Source of the DNA: Inediibacterium massiliense | Lineage (GTDB): Bacteria > Bacillota > Clostridia > Peptostreptococcales > Thermotaleaceae | Length of the DNA: 64,000 nucleotides | Direction of reading: 5' to 3' | Assembly (NCBI RefSeq): GCF_001282725.1 | Contig: NZ_LN876586.1 | Span: forward strand, 831,009-895,008 | Program-made: the position numbers and the translations under genes | Shown here: piece by piece, positions 8,442-16,564 of the stretch | Numbering within the stretch: position 1 is the first letter of the stretch | How the letters are laid out: every line of letters begins with the position of its first letter | The notes under the pieces: model-generated | The model's database searches: none | The model's input: only the letters and a program-made list of their open reading frames with translations | Told to the model about the DNA's origin: nothing

Positions 8442-8714
8442 ATGCAATCAAATGGAGAAAAATTTAAATGCAGTGATGGAAAGATTTACTGTTCTGTTTG
8501 TCTAAATGGTGCATACGGTTTTGTTTATAAAGCTAGAATCAAAAACACAAATGAAGAGATTTTTATATGTGATGAATGCGAAGCTGTATGGGAATCAGAA
8601 GAAAATATACTAAACAATCATTTTGAAGAATTTGAACAATATATGTACAAGAAAGGGTTAAAACCTTTATGGTCAGAGCTTAAAGACATTAAAGAAGTTT
8701 GGTATAAAAAGTAA
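8442..8714 (+). CDS. Small zinc-ribbon-like protein, probable orphan immunity protein
   Basis: A 90-residue soluble protein with two cysteine pairs, CSVC near residue 17 and CDEC near 45, arranged as a possible zinc ribbon, followed by an acidic helical tail. A good ribosome site (GAAAGGAG) precedes the ATG. It directly follows a toxin-like C-terminal stub and is closed by a strong terminator. Its size, position and zinc-ribbon form are common among small genes downstream of Rhs tips. No named family is recognised. Confidence 0.6.
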   Translation: MQSNGEKFKCSDGKIYCSVCLNGAYGFVYKARIKNTNEEIFICDECEAVWESEENILNNHFEEFEQYMYKKGLKPLWSELKDIKEVWYKK

Positions 8715-8723
8715 TTCTTAATT

Positions 8724-8765
8724 AAAACTCCTTAAGAAGTTTTTTGAAAATTCTTAAGGAGTTTT
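8724..8765 (+). terminator. Intrinsic terminator
   Basis: A perfect 15-bp inverted repeat (AAAACTCCTTAAGAA at 8724-8738, complement at 8751-8765), ending in a short T run, directly after the 8442 gene. Confidence 0.85.
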
Positions 8766-8871
8766 GATGTTCTGATTATTATTGCTTGTTTTTTTAAAAC
8801 GATGAGAAAAATGTATAATAGAGATAATTAGACATTATAATAAAAATTTTATGTATAAGATTATAACTTAG

Positions 8872-9207
8872 AGGACCCTCTGTGCTGTAGTTAATGCGTT
8901 GTCAAACTTTAAGGGTAAGAAAATGATGTTTGGTAGTGACACATTCTTGCTTGATAAAAGTGGAATGAAACATATACTTGAAAGACATCATCCAAACTTC
9001 TGGGATGGTTCTGTTAAGAAGGCTCAAAGCTTCTTGAACAAGAATATGAGTATTGATGATGTATCTGATGCTGTTCATGAAGTTATGAAACAAAATCGTG
9101 ATACATTGATTAACAAAGGTACTACTGGCATGTATCAAATTACTGGTACTGCCAACTGTGTTGATTATGTAGTAGGATTCAAGAATGGTAGGGTAGGGCA
9201 GTTTTAG
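8872..9207 (+). pseudogene. Orphan Rhs-type toxin tip
   Basis: An open frame from 8872 with only a TTG (8899) as possible start and no ribosome site. It encodes SNFKGKKMMFGSDTFLLDKS, then GMKHILERHHPNFWDGS, and ends GFKNGRVGQF. A body without an N-terminal Rhs part, starting at a linker-like sequence and holding a compact His-rich domain, looks like a detached C-terminal toxin module. Related tips usually end GQFYP, so the TAG after GQF may be a truncating stop. The activity class is not known; a nuclease is plausible given the paired histidines. Confidence 0.55.
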
Positions 9208-9222
9208 AAGAGATTAAGGTTG

Positions 9223-9375
9223 GTGATAAATTTGTTTAAAATACAGTCATATATAAAGAGACCCAAAGTGAAAATTGACAATCTTTCAATTCTAAATCAA
9301 AATTTCAGTGATTATTTTGTTAGACTTGATGATAAAGACTCGTTTATGAGCATCATGGGAGACAAAGAAGGCTAG
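9223..9375 (+). CDS. Short hypothetical ORF after the orphan toxin tip
   Basis: A GTG-started frame of 50 codons (VINLFKIQSYIKRPKVKIDN onward) begins 16 bases after the orphan tip, behind a weak AAGGTTG site. It may be the remnant of an immunity gene. Nothing else supports it and no family is recognised. Confidence 0.25.
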   Translation: MINLFKIQSYIKRPKVKIDNLSILNQNFSDYFVRLDDKDSFMSIMGDKEG

Positions 9376-9424
9376 CAAGTCATTAAAGTGATCAGCTAAA
9401 ATTCTAAAAGGAGGAAGAGTTTCA

Positions 9425-9568
9425 ATGATTAATGATGCAGGGTTAACAGCAAGACAAAGATTAACAAAAGGTATTGTAGATATAAGAAAACAATTTGGAA
9501 GGAAGTATAATGAAGGAATGCTTCAAATGATAGATTATACTAAAACACTTCCACAATACAGTAAGTAA
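9425..9568 (+). CDS. Small hypothetical protein, possibly a toxin-tip remnant
   Basis: A 47-residue basic protein, MINDAGLTARQRLTKGIVDI followed by RKQFGRKYNEGMLQMIDYTK and TLPQYSK. It has a very strong AGGAGG site 8 bases before the ATG and is followed 13 bases later by the degraded 9582 gene. The Lys/Arg/Tyr-rich ending resembles the end of a secreted toxin domain more than an immunity protein, but this is an impression only. Confidence 0.45.
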   Translation: MINDAGLTARQRLTKGIVDIRKQFGRKYNEGMLQMIDYTKTLPQYSK

Positions 9569-9581
9569 GAGGTGATAAACA

Positions 9582-10210
9582 ATGGCTATTTTAGGACCTT
9601 ATACAGGAGATCCTAACAAATCTGCAAGCTATTTATATGGTATGGTGTGCATTGGAAAGGATTAAAAGGATTTAAGGTAGTTCAAGGAGAATTAATCTAT
9701 AAGCATAGATTCGGCGATAGAACGTGGAAAATTCCTAAATGTGAGAATTGTCATGAATTATATCATCCAATATTTACCTTTGATTTAAATGATCCTAAAT
9801 TAAAAGATATAAAAATAGATGATTTAAATGAATTACCATTAATATCGTGTTTAAATTGTTCAACAGCTTGGGAACAACAAATATTTAAAATTGATGCTAA
9901 AAATAAAGAAGTTAAAATTTTAAGCACAAGAGATACTACAAAATGGATATAAGATGAAGAAAACAAAATTCTCGTACCTTTACCAGAAGTTAAGGTTAAG
10001 CTAGTGGAAATGGATGCTGAAGATATCCCTATTGATAGTGACTTATACTATAGTATTCTTGATGCACTTGGTGAGAAATATATTTGTAGACTATTGGGAG
10101 CACCAACATATATGAAGTTTCCTATTAACAGAGAATGTCCTGTTTGTAAAAAAGAAATGCAATATATTGCAACTATAGGAAGCCAATCATATGATGCAGA
10201 GAATGCATGA
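9582..10210 (+). pseudogene. Degraded immunity-like gene (frameshift and stop)
   Basis: The gene starts MAILGPYTGDPNKSASYLYG with GAGGTG upstream. Near 9655 the frame shifts, and coding continues as KGLKGFKVVQGELIYKHRFG up to TKWI, where an in-frame TAA (9950-9952) interrupts it. It resumes in the same frame as DEENKILVPLPEVKVKLVEM and ends at 10210. Two cysteine pairs (CENC and CLNC) and a third (CPVC) suggest zinc binding. The final part (CPVCKKEMQYIATIGS) recalls DUF1963-type proteins, which are common near toxins. One frameshift plus one stop make it non-functional unless recoded. Confidence 0.65.
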
Positions 10211-10290
10211 TAATAAAAACAGAGTGCCAAGGAACGTAAGCGTCAATCCCATTATACATAGAAATTTATCATAAAAACAATTAAACTAAT

Positions 10291-10338
10291 AACACCACAA
10301 TAGCATAGTGGCAACTTGCTAGAGTGGTGTTGTTTTTT
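10291..10338 (+). terminator. Putative intrinsic terminator
   Basis: Stem AACACCAC (10291-10298) pairs with GTGGTGTT (10324-10331) and is followed by a T run. The loop is long but may fold further. Confidence 0.55.
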
Positions 10339-10549
10339 AGTCTTTTGTTTTTAATCTGATTTTATTAGATATTAAATATGACCATAGTAACAAAGCGTCT
10401 AACTCAACGGTGTTTTTGGTATCGATGTTTGGAAATTTTTCAAAAATATAGGTTAGATATTTGAATGGCTTGAGCCTATTTTCTGTAGCTGTTTCAATGA
10501 TGCTATATCAAACGCCACTAGCGGTTGTACCTTTCGGTGAAAATAAGTA
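10337..10549 (-). pseudogene. IS66-family transposase (TnpC) C-terminal fragment
   Basis: Minus-strand translation reads NKYLFSPKGTTASGV, an in-frame stop, then YSIIETATENRLKPFKYLTY and FEKFPNIDTKNTVELDALLL. This matches the end of IS66 TnpC proteins (typically YSIIETAKENGLxPxxYL). The internal stop and the missing upstream part make it a remnant. It lies between the toxin graveyard and the truncated ABC ATPase gene. Confidence 0.85.
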
Positions 10550-10593
10550 TTTATTGAACTATCCCAATAGAAAAACCCAATTATAACCTACCA

Positions 10594-11247
10594 TCATATG
10601 TCCTTGGATTTTTTTTTATGCCACAAATTTGTCTGTCTTTTGGGAGACATAGCTTCTGCTATGTCATGCGTTACCATAATGGCAGTTTTCTTTTCTTTTT
10701 TTAGAATTTTTCCTATATCATCTGATACGGCAAGTCGAGTTTGATAGTCGAGAGCAGAAAAAGGTTCATCTAAAAGTAATAGTTCAGGTTCGATTGCTAA
10801 TGTTCTAATGAGTGCTACTCTTTGTCTCATTCCTCCTGATAGCTGGCTTGGGTAGTGATCTTTAAAATCTCCTAATCCATACACATCTAATAGCTTTTGA
10901 GTTCTAGCTTTTGTTTTTTCATTCAATTTATTTTGAATTTCAAGACCAATGAGTACATTATTCAAAATATTTCTCCATTCAAATAAATGATCTTTTTGAA
11001 ACATATATCCTATTTCTTTATTGGAACCATTTACTGTTTTTGCATTTACTCTTACTTCTCCAGAAGAAGGTTTTAAAAGTCCTGATATGATAGAAAGTAT
11101 AGTTGATTTTCCACAACCACTAGGTCCTACAATGGCTACCATTTCACCTTTATATACACAAAAAGATAAGTTTCTAAGAGCATGAGTTTCACGTTCTAAT
11201 GTATGATAATGCATAGATACATTTTTAACCTCCACAATTTTTTCCAT
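10594..11247 (-). pseudogene. SsuB/TauB-type ABC transporter ATPase, 3'-truncated
   Basis: 217 residues with Walker A (GPSGCGKST), Q-loop (MFQKDHLFEW), signature (LSGGMRQRV), Walker B (LLLLDEPFSALD) and the H-loop (MVTHDIAEA). The sequence resembles ATPases of nitrate/sulfonate/taurine-type importers. After HDIAEAMS the expected regulatory C-terminus is replaced by a basic run (PKRQTNLWHKKKSKDI), so about 35-40 residues are missing. No permease or binding protein is adjacent. The start has GGGAGGAA upstream. An IS66 remnant lies just beyond the break, which suggests a deletion linked to that element. Confidence 0.8.
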
Positions 11248-11385
11248 AGACAGATTCCTCCCTAAGCCGTAAAATCCGTATATTCTATAGTATTCAATAT
11301 GAATCTATTTGTTACTTTATAGGAGAGGAATTGAATATAAAGAGAAAATGTACCCATCTAGTATATTAATTTTGTAATTTTAAAT

Positions 11386-11412
11386 AAAAGCTACTTTTAT
11401 ACAGTAGCTTTT
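11386..11412 (-). terminator. Terminator of the 11439 gene
   Basis: Arms AAAAGCTACT and AGTAGCTTTT, with T-rich sequence following on the minus strand. Confidence 0.7.
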
Positions 11413-11438
11413 AAAAAAATAAACTGAACAAAGTCCAG

Positions 11439-11687
11439 TTATTTAATAAGTTTTAATTTAGCAATATCATAAAGATTTTCTTTTGTTACTGCTTCTACAG
11501 CATTAATTTTATTATCAATATTATCAAGTTTTATATTTATTTCTGTACGAAATTCAGTAAGATTTGCAGTTTGATCATGAACAACATCTAATTTTTTTTC
11601 GATACGTTCTTGACCTACTTTAAGATCGTTCACATCAGTTTTAATTGATTTAAGTTCATTTAGTATTTGTTGTAGCATTTTTTCCAT
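11439..11687 (-). CDS. Small coiled-coil protein
   Basis: About 82 residues, almost entirely heptad-patterned: LQQILNELKSIKTDVNDLKV, then RIEKKLDVV and IKLDNIDNKINAVEAV. Such short coiled-coil proteins are frequent stand-alone genes in Clostridia and in their phages; their function is not established. I chose the ATG at 11687 because AAAGGA lies at good spacing; the ATG at 11696 overlaps that site. It has its own terminator and is divergent from the gcv operon. Confidence 0.7.
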   Translation of the reverse strand: MEKMLQQILNELKSIKTDVNDLKVGQERIEKKLDVVHDQTANLTEFRTEINIKLDNIDNKINAVEAVTKENLYDIAKLKLIK

Positions 11688-11803
11688 ATGAATCATCCTT
11701 TCAATACAAGGTGCTTATAATTATTTATATTTTACCATCAGAAAGGTTTTTAGTCACTAAAAAAATAGAGGAAAAAACTTATTTGATCGAAAAATATATA
11801 CTA

Positions 11804-11832
11804 TTGAAATTTTTAGAAAATTATATTATGAT
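11804..11832 (+). promoter_or_regulatory. Candidate sigma-A promoter of the gcv operon
   Basis: TTGAAA (11804-11809), a 17-base spacer and TATGAT (11827-11832), about 50 bases before the riboswitch. Confidence 0.6.
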
Positions 11833-11883
11833 AATATTGTAATAAATTATGGAAGATATACAAATAAAATATAAGACTAGATG

Positions 11884-12063
11884 AGAATAGCGAGAGATAT
11901 CTTTACTAAGATAGCCGAAGAAGCAATGTAAAAACAGCCATGTTTTTATAGAAACTTTCAGGCAAAAGGATCGCTATTTGATGGAACTCTGAAGAGTCCT
12001 ATAGATGGACGCCGAAGGAGAAGAATAAGTTATTTAAAGCTCTCAGGCTATGAAACAGAGGAA
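11884..12063 (+). promoter_or_regulatory. Tandem glycine riboswitch
   Basis: Two glycine aptamers in series. The first is closed by AATAGCGA (11886-11893) pairing with TCGCTATT (11971-11978). It contains GAGAGAT, AGCCGAAGAAGCAA and TTTCAGGCAAAAGGA. The second runs from about 11983 with CTCTGAAGAGTCC, GCCGAAGGAGAAG and CTCTCAGGCTATGAAACAGAG. The layout matches the GCV riboswitch class, which senses glycine cooperatively. It precedes the glycine cleavage operon, where such switches usually turn expression on when glycine is abundant. Confidence 0.93.
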
Positions 12064-12111
12064 TATAATGGCATGTTTATTTAGTATGCCATTATATTCC
12101 TCTATTTTTTT
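12058..12111 (+). terminator. Riboswitch-controlled terminator
   Basis: A long stem: GAGGAATATAATGGCAT (12058-12074) pairs perfectly with 12086-12102 and is followed by TATTTTTTT. The first bases of the stem are also the last bases of the closing helix of the second aptamer (CAGAGG), so glycine binding should compete with terminator formation. Confidence 0.88.
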
Positions 12112-12132
12112 GCTCTTTAAGAAGTTATATAC

Positions 12133-12198
12133 ATGAGCAATTCTAAGAGAAATATGCGAATTTTTTATTTAAAACAAAAATTAAAGGGGGAGGACTAA
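12133..12198 (+). CDS. Candidate 21-residue leader peptide overlapping gcvT
   Basis: The frame MSNSKRNMRIFYLKQKLKGE ends in Asp and then TAA, whose last A is the first base of the gcvT ATG (12198). The first 34 bases recur at 37499-37532 with five differences, three of which are synonymous. No convincing ribosome site precedes it (AAGAAG only). It may be a coupled leader peptide or part of a dispersed repeat that happens to be open. Confidence 0.35.
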   Translation: MSNSKRNMRIFYLKQKLKGED

Positions 12199-13304
12199 TG
12201 GATCAATTAAAAGAAACACCTTTATTTGAGTGCCATAGAAAATATGGAGGTAAAATTATTGATTTTGCAGGATGGGCACTTCCAGTGCAATATGAAGGGA
12301 TCAAAGTAGAGCATGAAGCAGTTAGAAATTTTGCAGGAATTTTTGATGTATCTCATATGGGAGAGATAGAAATCACAGGAAAGGAAGCTTCTGATTTTGT
12401 GCAAAATTTGATTACTAATGATATTTCGGTACTTAAGGATCATCAGGTTGTATATACTTTTATGTGTTATCCTCATGGGGGTATTGTAGATGACTTTTTA
12501 GTGTATAAGTTTGATAAAAATCATTTTTATCTCGTGGTGAATGCAAGTAATATACAAAAAGATTTTCAGTGGATGAAAGAAAATAGTACAGATTATGATG
12601 TGAAAATTGAAAATATATCAGAAGATGTATCTGAAATCGCCATCCAAGGACCTAATGCACAAAAAATATTACAAAAGTTAACGGATACAGACCTTTCAGA
12701 AATCAAATTTTTCTATTGTAAAAGAAATGTATCTGTTGTATCTGCAAATTGCTTAATATCAAGAACTGGATATACAGGAGAAGATGGCTTTGAAATTTAT
12801 TTATCTAATGAGGACGTAAAGATGTTATGGGAAAAATTAATGGAAGCAGGAAAAGAATATGGATTAAAGCCAGCGGGACTTGGAGCGCGCGATACTTTAA
12901 GATTTGAGGTAGCACTACCCCTTTATGGAAACGAACTTTCAAAAGATATTACTCCATTAGAAGCGGGATTAGGCTTTTTTGTGAAACTGGATAAACCAAA
13001 TTTTATTGGAAAAGAAGGATTAAAAAAGCAAAAATCTGAAGGACTCAAAAGAAAAATTGTGGGGTTTGAAATGATAGATAAAGGAATTCCAAGAAATGGA
13101 TATGAGGTAATGGCTGAGGGTAAAACAATTGGTTTTGTAACTACTGGTTATGCAGCTCCTACAGTAAAGAAAAATATTGGAATGGCAATGGTGGACATAG
13201 AATATTCAAAGCTAGATACGCCTATAGAAATAAAGATAAGAAATAAAATATTAAAAGCGAAGGTTGTTAATAAGAAATTTTATCAAAAAAATTATAAAAA
13301 ATAA
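12198..13304 (+). CDS. gcvT: Aminomethyltransferase (glycine cleavage T protein)
   Basis: The T protein takes the aminomethyl group from lipoylated GcvH, passes the one-carbon unit to tetrahydrofolate and releases ammonia. The protein has 368 residues, the normal length. The N-terminal folate-binding domain includes [20 protein letters not shown] and [13 protein letters not shown], with [10 protein letters not shown] around residue 230. The C-terminal barrel holds [10 protein letters not shown] and [19 protein letters not shown]. The start has GGGGGAGG upstream. It is the first gene of gcvT-gcvH-gcvPA-gcvPB-lpd, under the glycine riboswitch. Confidence 0.96.
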   Translation: MDQLKETPLFECHRKYGGKIIDFAGWALPVQYEGIKVEHEAVRNFAGIFDVSHMGEIEITGKEASDFVQNLITNDISVLKDHQVVYTFMCYPHGGIVDDFLVYKFDKNHFYLVVNASNIQKDFQWMKENSTDYDVKIENISEDVSEIAIQGPNAQKILQKLTDTDLSEIKFFYCKRNVSVVSANCLISRTGYTGEDGFEIYLSNEDVKMLWEKLMEAGKEYGLKPAGLGARDTLRFEVALPLYGNELSKDITPLEAGLGFFVKLDKPNFIGKEGLKKQKSEGLKRKIVGFEMIDKGIPRNGYEVMAEGKTIGFVTTGYAAPTVKKNIGMAMVDIEYSKLDTPIEIKIRNKILKAKVVNKKFYQKNYKK

Positions 13305-13317
13305 GGAGGAATATAAA

Positions 13318-13704
13318 ATGAAAATTATAGAAGGATTGTATTATTCAAAAGAGCATGAATGGGTGAAGGTAGAAGGAGAAAAAGCTTATATTGGTATTAC
13401 TGATTATGCACAGAATGCATTAGGTGAAATTGTTTATGTAGAGATGCCAGAGATAGATGATGAATTTAGGATTGGAGATGTTTTTGGAGTTGTAGAATCT
13501 GTGAAAGCAGCTTCTGATGTATACTTGCCTATTTCTGGAAAAGTTATAGAAATTAATGAAGAGTTAGAAGATCAACCCCAACTATTGAATGAAAAACCTT
13601 ACGAAAGTTGGATATTAATAGTAGAATTGTCTGATCAATCTGAAATCAATCAGTTAATGGATTCTAAAGGATACGAGGAATTTTGTAAAGAAGAAAATCA
13701 TTAA
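13318..13704 (+). CDS. gcvH: Glycine cleavage system H protein
   Basis: The lipoyl carrier that shuttles the aminomethyl intermediate between the P, T and L proteins. It has 128 residues, the usual size. The lipoylation site is Lys63 in [12 protein letters not shown]. Typical motifs [12 protein letters not shown] and [20 protein letters not shown] are present. The open frame extends back to 13264, but AAGGAGG lies just before the ATG at 13318, which fixes the start. It lies 13 bases after gcvT. Confidence 0.97.
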   Translation: MKIIEGLYYSKEHEWVKVEGEKAYIGITDYAQNALGEIVYVEMPEIDDEFRIGDVFGVVESVKAASDVYLPISGKVIEINEELEDQPQLLNEKPYESWILIVELSDQSEINQLMDSKGYEEFCKEENH

Positions 13705-13736
13705 TCGGATCAATAGATAAAGTAAGGAGGGAAAGT

Positions 13737-15080
13737 ATGCATAGATATATACCCAATACAGAGGATGATAAAAGGTATATGCTAAATTCTATAGGGGCTA
13801 AGTCTATAGATGATTTATTTGAAGATATACCAAAGGAGCTTCGATTGAATAGAGAGCTTAATATAGGAAAATCTTTATCAGAAATAGAGCTTGTAAAACA
13901 TATGAATGAATTGGCTAATAAAAATAAAAGCACCAATGAATTGATTTCTTTCTTAGGAGCAGGAGCTTATGATCACTATATTCCAGCAATTATAAAGCAT
14001 ATTGCTACGAAATCAGAATTTTTGACAGCATATACGCCTTATCAAGCAGAGATTAGTCAAGGAACTTTAAGAGTCATATTTGAATATCAGACTATGATTT
14101 GCAATCTTACAGGGATGGATGTATCCAATGCTTCTATGTATGATGGACCAACGGCTTGTGCAGAAGCTTCAATCATGGCTTGTGAAAGCACAAAAAGAAA
14201 ATCTATCATAGTATCTAAAACAGTTCATCCAGAGGTAAGAAAGGTGTTACATACTTATATGAGATTTAGAAAAATTGAAGTGATAGAAGTAGATATGAAC
14301 GATGGGGTAACAGATATTGAAAAATTAAAATCGATAGTAGATAAAAATACTTCAGGTGTTATTATTCAAAATCCTAATTTTTTTGGAATCATAGAGGATT
14401 TAACAGAAGTAGAAAAAATTATTCATGAAAATAAGGGAATGTTGATTACTTATGTAGATCCAATTTCTCTTGGAATATTAAAAACTCCAGAACAATTAGG
14501 AGCAGATATTGCTGTAGGAGAAGGGCAAGCATTAGGAAATAATCTTAATTATGGAGGACCTTATTTAGGATTTTTAGCAACAAAATCTAAATGGGTTAGA
14601 AAAATGCCAGGAAGAATTGTGGGGCAATCTGTGGATCAAGATGGAAAGAGAGCTTTTGTACTTACATTACAAGCTAGAGAACAACATATTAGAAGACATA
14701 AGGCAACTTCAAATATATGCTCAAACCAAGGACTAAATGCGTTGATGGCAGCTGTTTATCTAACTACTATGGGGAAAAAGGGACTGAGAGAAGTAGCTAC
14801 AAGATGTGTACAAAAATCTCATTATGCACTAGATAAGATAACAGAGGGAAACAAGTTTAAACCTTTATTTCACAAACCATTTTTTAAAGAATTTGCAGTA
14901 ACAAGTCATATAGATGGCAAAGTAGTAAATAAAGAGCTTCTTAAAAATGGAATATTGGGTGGATATGAAATAGGCAAGGATTATACAGAACTTAAAAATG
15001 GACTATTGTTTGCTGTGACAGAAAAGAGAACAGAGGAAGAAATTCATAAGCTTTCAAAAGTATTGGAGGTGATAAAGTGA
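13737..15080 (+). CDS. gcvPA: Glycine dehydrogenase (decarboxylating) subunit 1
   Basis: The N-terminal half of the split P protein, 447 residues, which pairs with GcvPB to decarboxylate glycine. Motifs typical of the subunit include [19 protein letters not shown] at the N-terminus, [20 protein letters not shown] near residue 100, GPTACAEA near 139 and [20 protein letters not shown] near 312. The split form is characteristic of Firmicutes. The start has AAGGAGG upstream. Its stop overlaps the gcvPB start by 4 bases, which indicates translational coupling. Confidence 0.96.
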   Translation: MHRYIPNTEDDKRYMLNSIGAKSIDDLFEDIPKELRLNRELNIGKSLSEIELVKHMNELANKNKSTNELISFLGAGAYDHYIPAIIKHIATKSEFLTAYTPYQAEISQGTLRVIFEYQTMICNLTGMDVSNASMYDGPTACAEASIMACESTKRKSIIVSKTVHPEVRKVLHTYMRFRKIEVIEVDMNDGVTDIEKLKSIVDKNTSGVIIQNPNFFGIIEDLTEVEKIIHENKGMLITYVDPISLGILKTPEQLGADIAVGEGQALGNNLNYGGPYLGFLATKSKWVRKMPGRIVGQSVDQDGKRAFVLTLQAREQHIRRHKATSNICSNQGLNALMAAVYLTTMGKKGLREVATRCVQKSHYALDKITEGNKFKPLFHKPFFKEFAVTSHIDGKVVNKELLKNGILGGYEIGKDYTELKNGLLFAVTEKRTEEEIHKLSKVLEVIK

Positions 15081-16531
15081 AACCATATGATCCACTTATT
15101 TTTGAATTATCTAAAGAGGGAAGATTTGCATATTCTCTACCAAGCTGTGCTTTATGTGATAAAGAATTAATAGAATATATTCCTAAAGAGTTTTTAAATG
15201 ATGAAGAAGTAAATTTACCAGAAGTTAGTGAAGTAGATATTATTCGTCATTATACAAATCTGTCACAACTAAATTATGGAGTAGATACAGGTTTTTATCC
15301 TTTAGGATCTTGTACAATGAAGTACAACCCAAAGATCAATGAGGATGTATCATCTATTGAGGGGCTTTGTCATATACATCCTTATCAACCAGAGGAAACA
15401 GTACAGGGTTCTTTAGAGCTTATGTATCATTTAGATCGTATGTTATCTGAAATATCTGGTATGGATAAAACGACTCTACAGCCTGCTGCTGGAGCTCATG
15501 GAGAGCTTACTGGTCTTATGATAATCAAAGCTTATCATGAAAGTCGAAAAGATTTTAAAAGAAGCAAAATTATAGTACCAGATGCAGCTCATGGTACAAA
15601 TCCAGCAAGTGCTACAGTTTCTGGATTTGAAATCGTTGAAATTCAATCCAATCAAAATGGAGGCGTAGATGTAGATGCTTTAAAATCTGTTTTGAATGAT
15701 GAGATTGCAGGACTTATGCTAACCAATCCAAATACACTTGGTCTTTTTGAGAAAAATATGAAAACAATTGCAGATCTTGTCCATGAAGCAGGTGGTCTTT
15801 TATATTACGACGGAGCCAATATGAATGCTATTATGGGAAAAACAAGACCTGGAGATATGGGATTTGATGTGATGCATTATAATCTACATAAGACTTTTTC
15901 TACACCTCATGGGGGGGGTGGACCAGGAAGTGGTCCAGTAGGAGTCAAAGAACATCTTATTCCTTTTTTACCCGTACCCGTTGTTGAGAAGAAAAATGAT
16001 CAATATATATTAGAGTATGATCGTCCACTATCTATTGGAAAGGTTAAAGGATTTTATGGGAATTATGGTGTCATGATCAAAGCTTATGCATATATTTTAT
16101 CAATGGGAGGGGAAGGAATCAAAGAAGTTAGTGAAACAGCAGTTTTAAATGCAAATTATATGATGAATAAACTAAAAGAATACTATTTCTTACCAATAGA
16201 TCAAATATGTAAGCATGAATTTGTTTTAGGTGGTATAAAGGGAGAGGATTTAGAAGTATCAACTCTAGATGTAGCTAAAAGATTAATTGATTATGGATAT
16301 CATCCACCAACTATATATTTTCCACTTATTATAAAAGAAGCTTTGATGATTGAGCCTACTGAAACAGAAAGTATTGAGACATTGGATGAATTTATTCAAG
16401 CTATGATAAAAGTAGCAAAGGAAGCAAAAGAAAATCCAGAGTTTTTAAAAAATGCTCCACATCATACACCTGTTAGGAGAATTGATGAAGCAAGAGCTGC
16501 AAGAAATTTAATATTGAAGTGGGAAAAATAA
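15077..16531 (+). CDS. gcvPB: Glycine dehydrogenase (decarboxylating) subunit 2
   Basis: The C-terminal, pyridoxal-phosphate-bearing half of the P protein, 484 residues. The likely cofactor lysine is near residue 272 in [20 protein letters not shown]. Other conserved parts are [37 protein letters not shown] and [12 protein letters not shown]. The GTG start overlaps gcvPA by 4 bases behind GGAGG. Together with GcvPA it forms the active decarboxylase that loads GcvH. Confidence 0.96.
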   Translation: MKPYDPLIFELSKEGRFAYSLPSCALCDKELIEYIPKEFLNDEEVNLPEVSEVDIIRHYTNLSQLNYGVDTGFYPLGSCTMKYNPKINEDVSSIEGLCHIHPYQPEETVQGSLELMYHLDRMLSEISGMDKTTLQPAAGAHGELTGLMIIKAYHESRKDFKRSKIIVPDAAHGTNPASATVSGFEIVEIQSNQNGGVDVDALKSVLNDEIAGLMLTNPNTLGLFEKNMKTIADLVHEAGGLLYYDGANMNAIMGKTRPGDMGFDVMHYNLHKTFSTPHGGGGPGSGPVGVKEHLIPFLPVPVVEKKNDQYILEYDRPLSIGKVKGFYGNYGVMIKAYAYILSMGGEGIKEVSETAVLNANYMMNKLKEYYFLPIDQICKHEFVLGGIKGEDLEVSTLDVAKRLIDYGYHPPTIYFPLIIKEALMIEPTETESIETLDEFIQAMIKVAKEAKENPEFLKNAPHHTPVRRIDEARAARNLILKWEK

Positions 16532-16564
16532 AGACTCAAAAAGCTTTGAATGAGAGGTGAAAAA

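Noticed and set aside
8899-9207. Orphan toxin tip as an EndoU nuclease
   Set aside because: It has paired histidines, but I could not match the full EndoU motif order, so no class is given.
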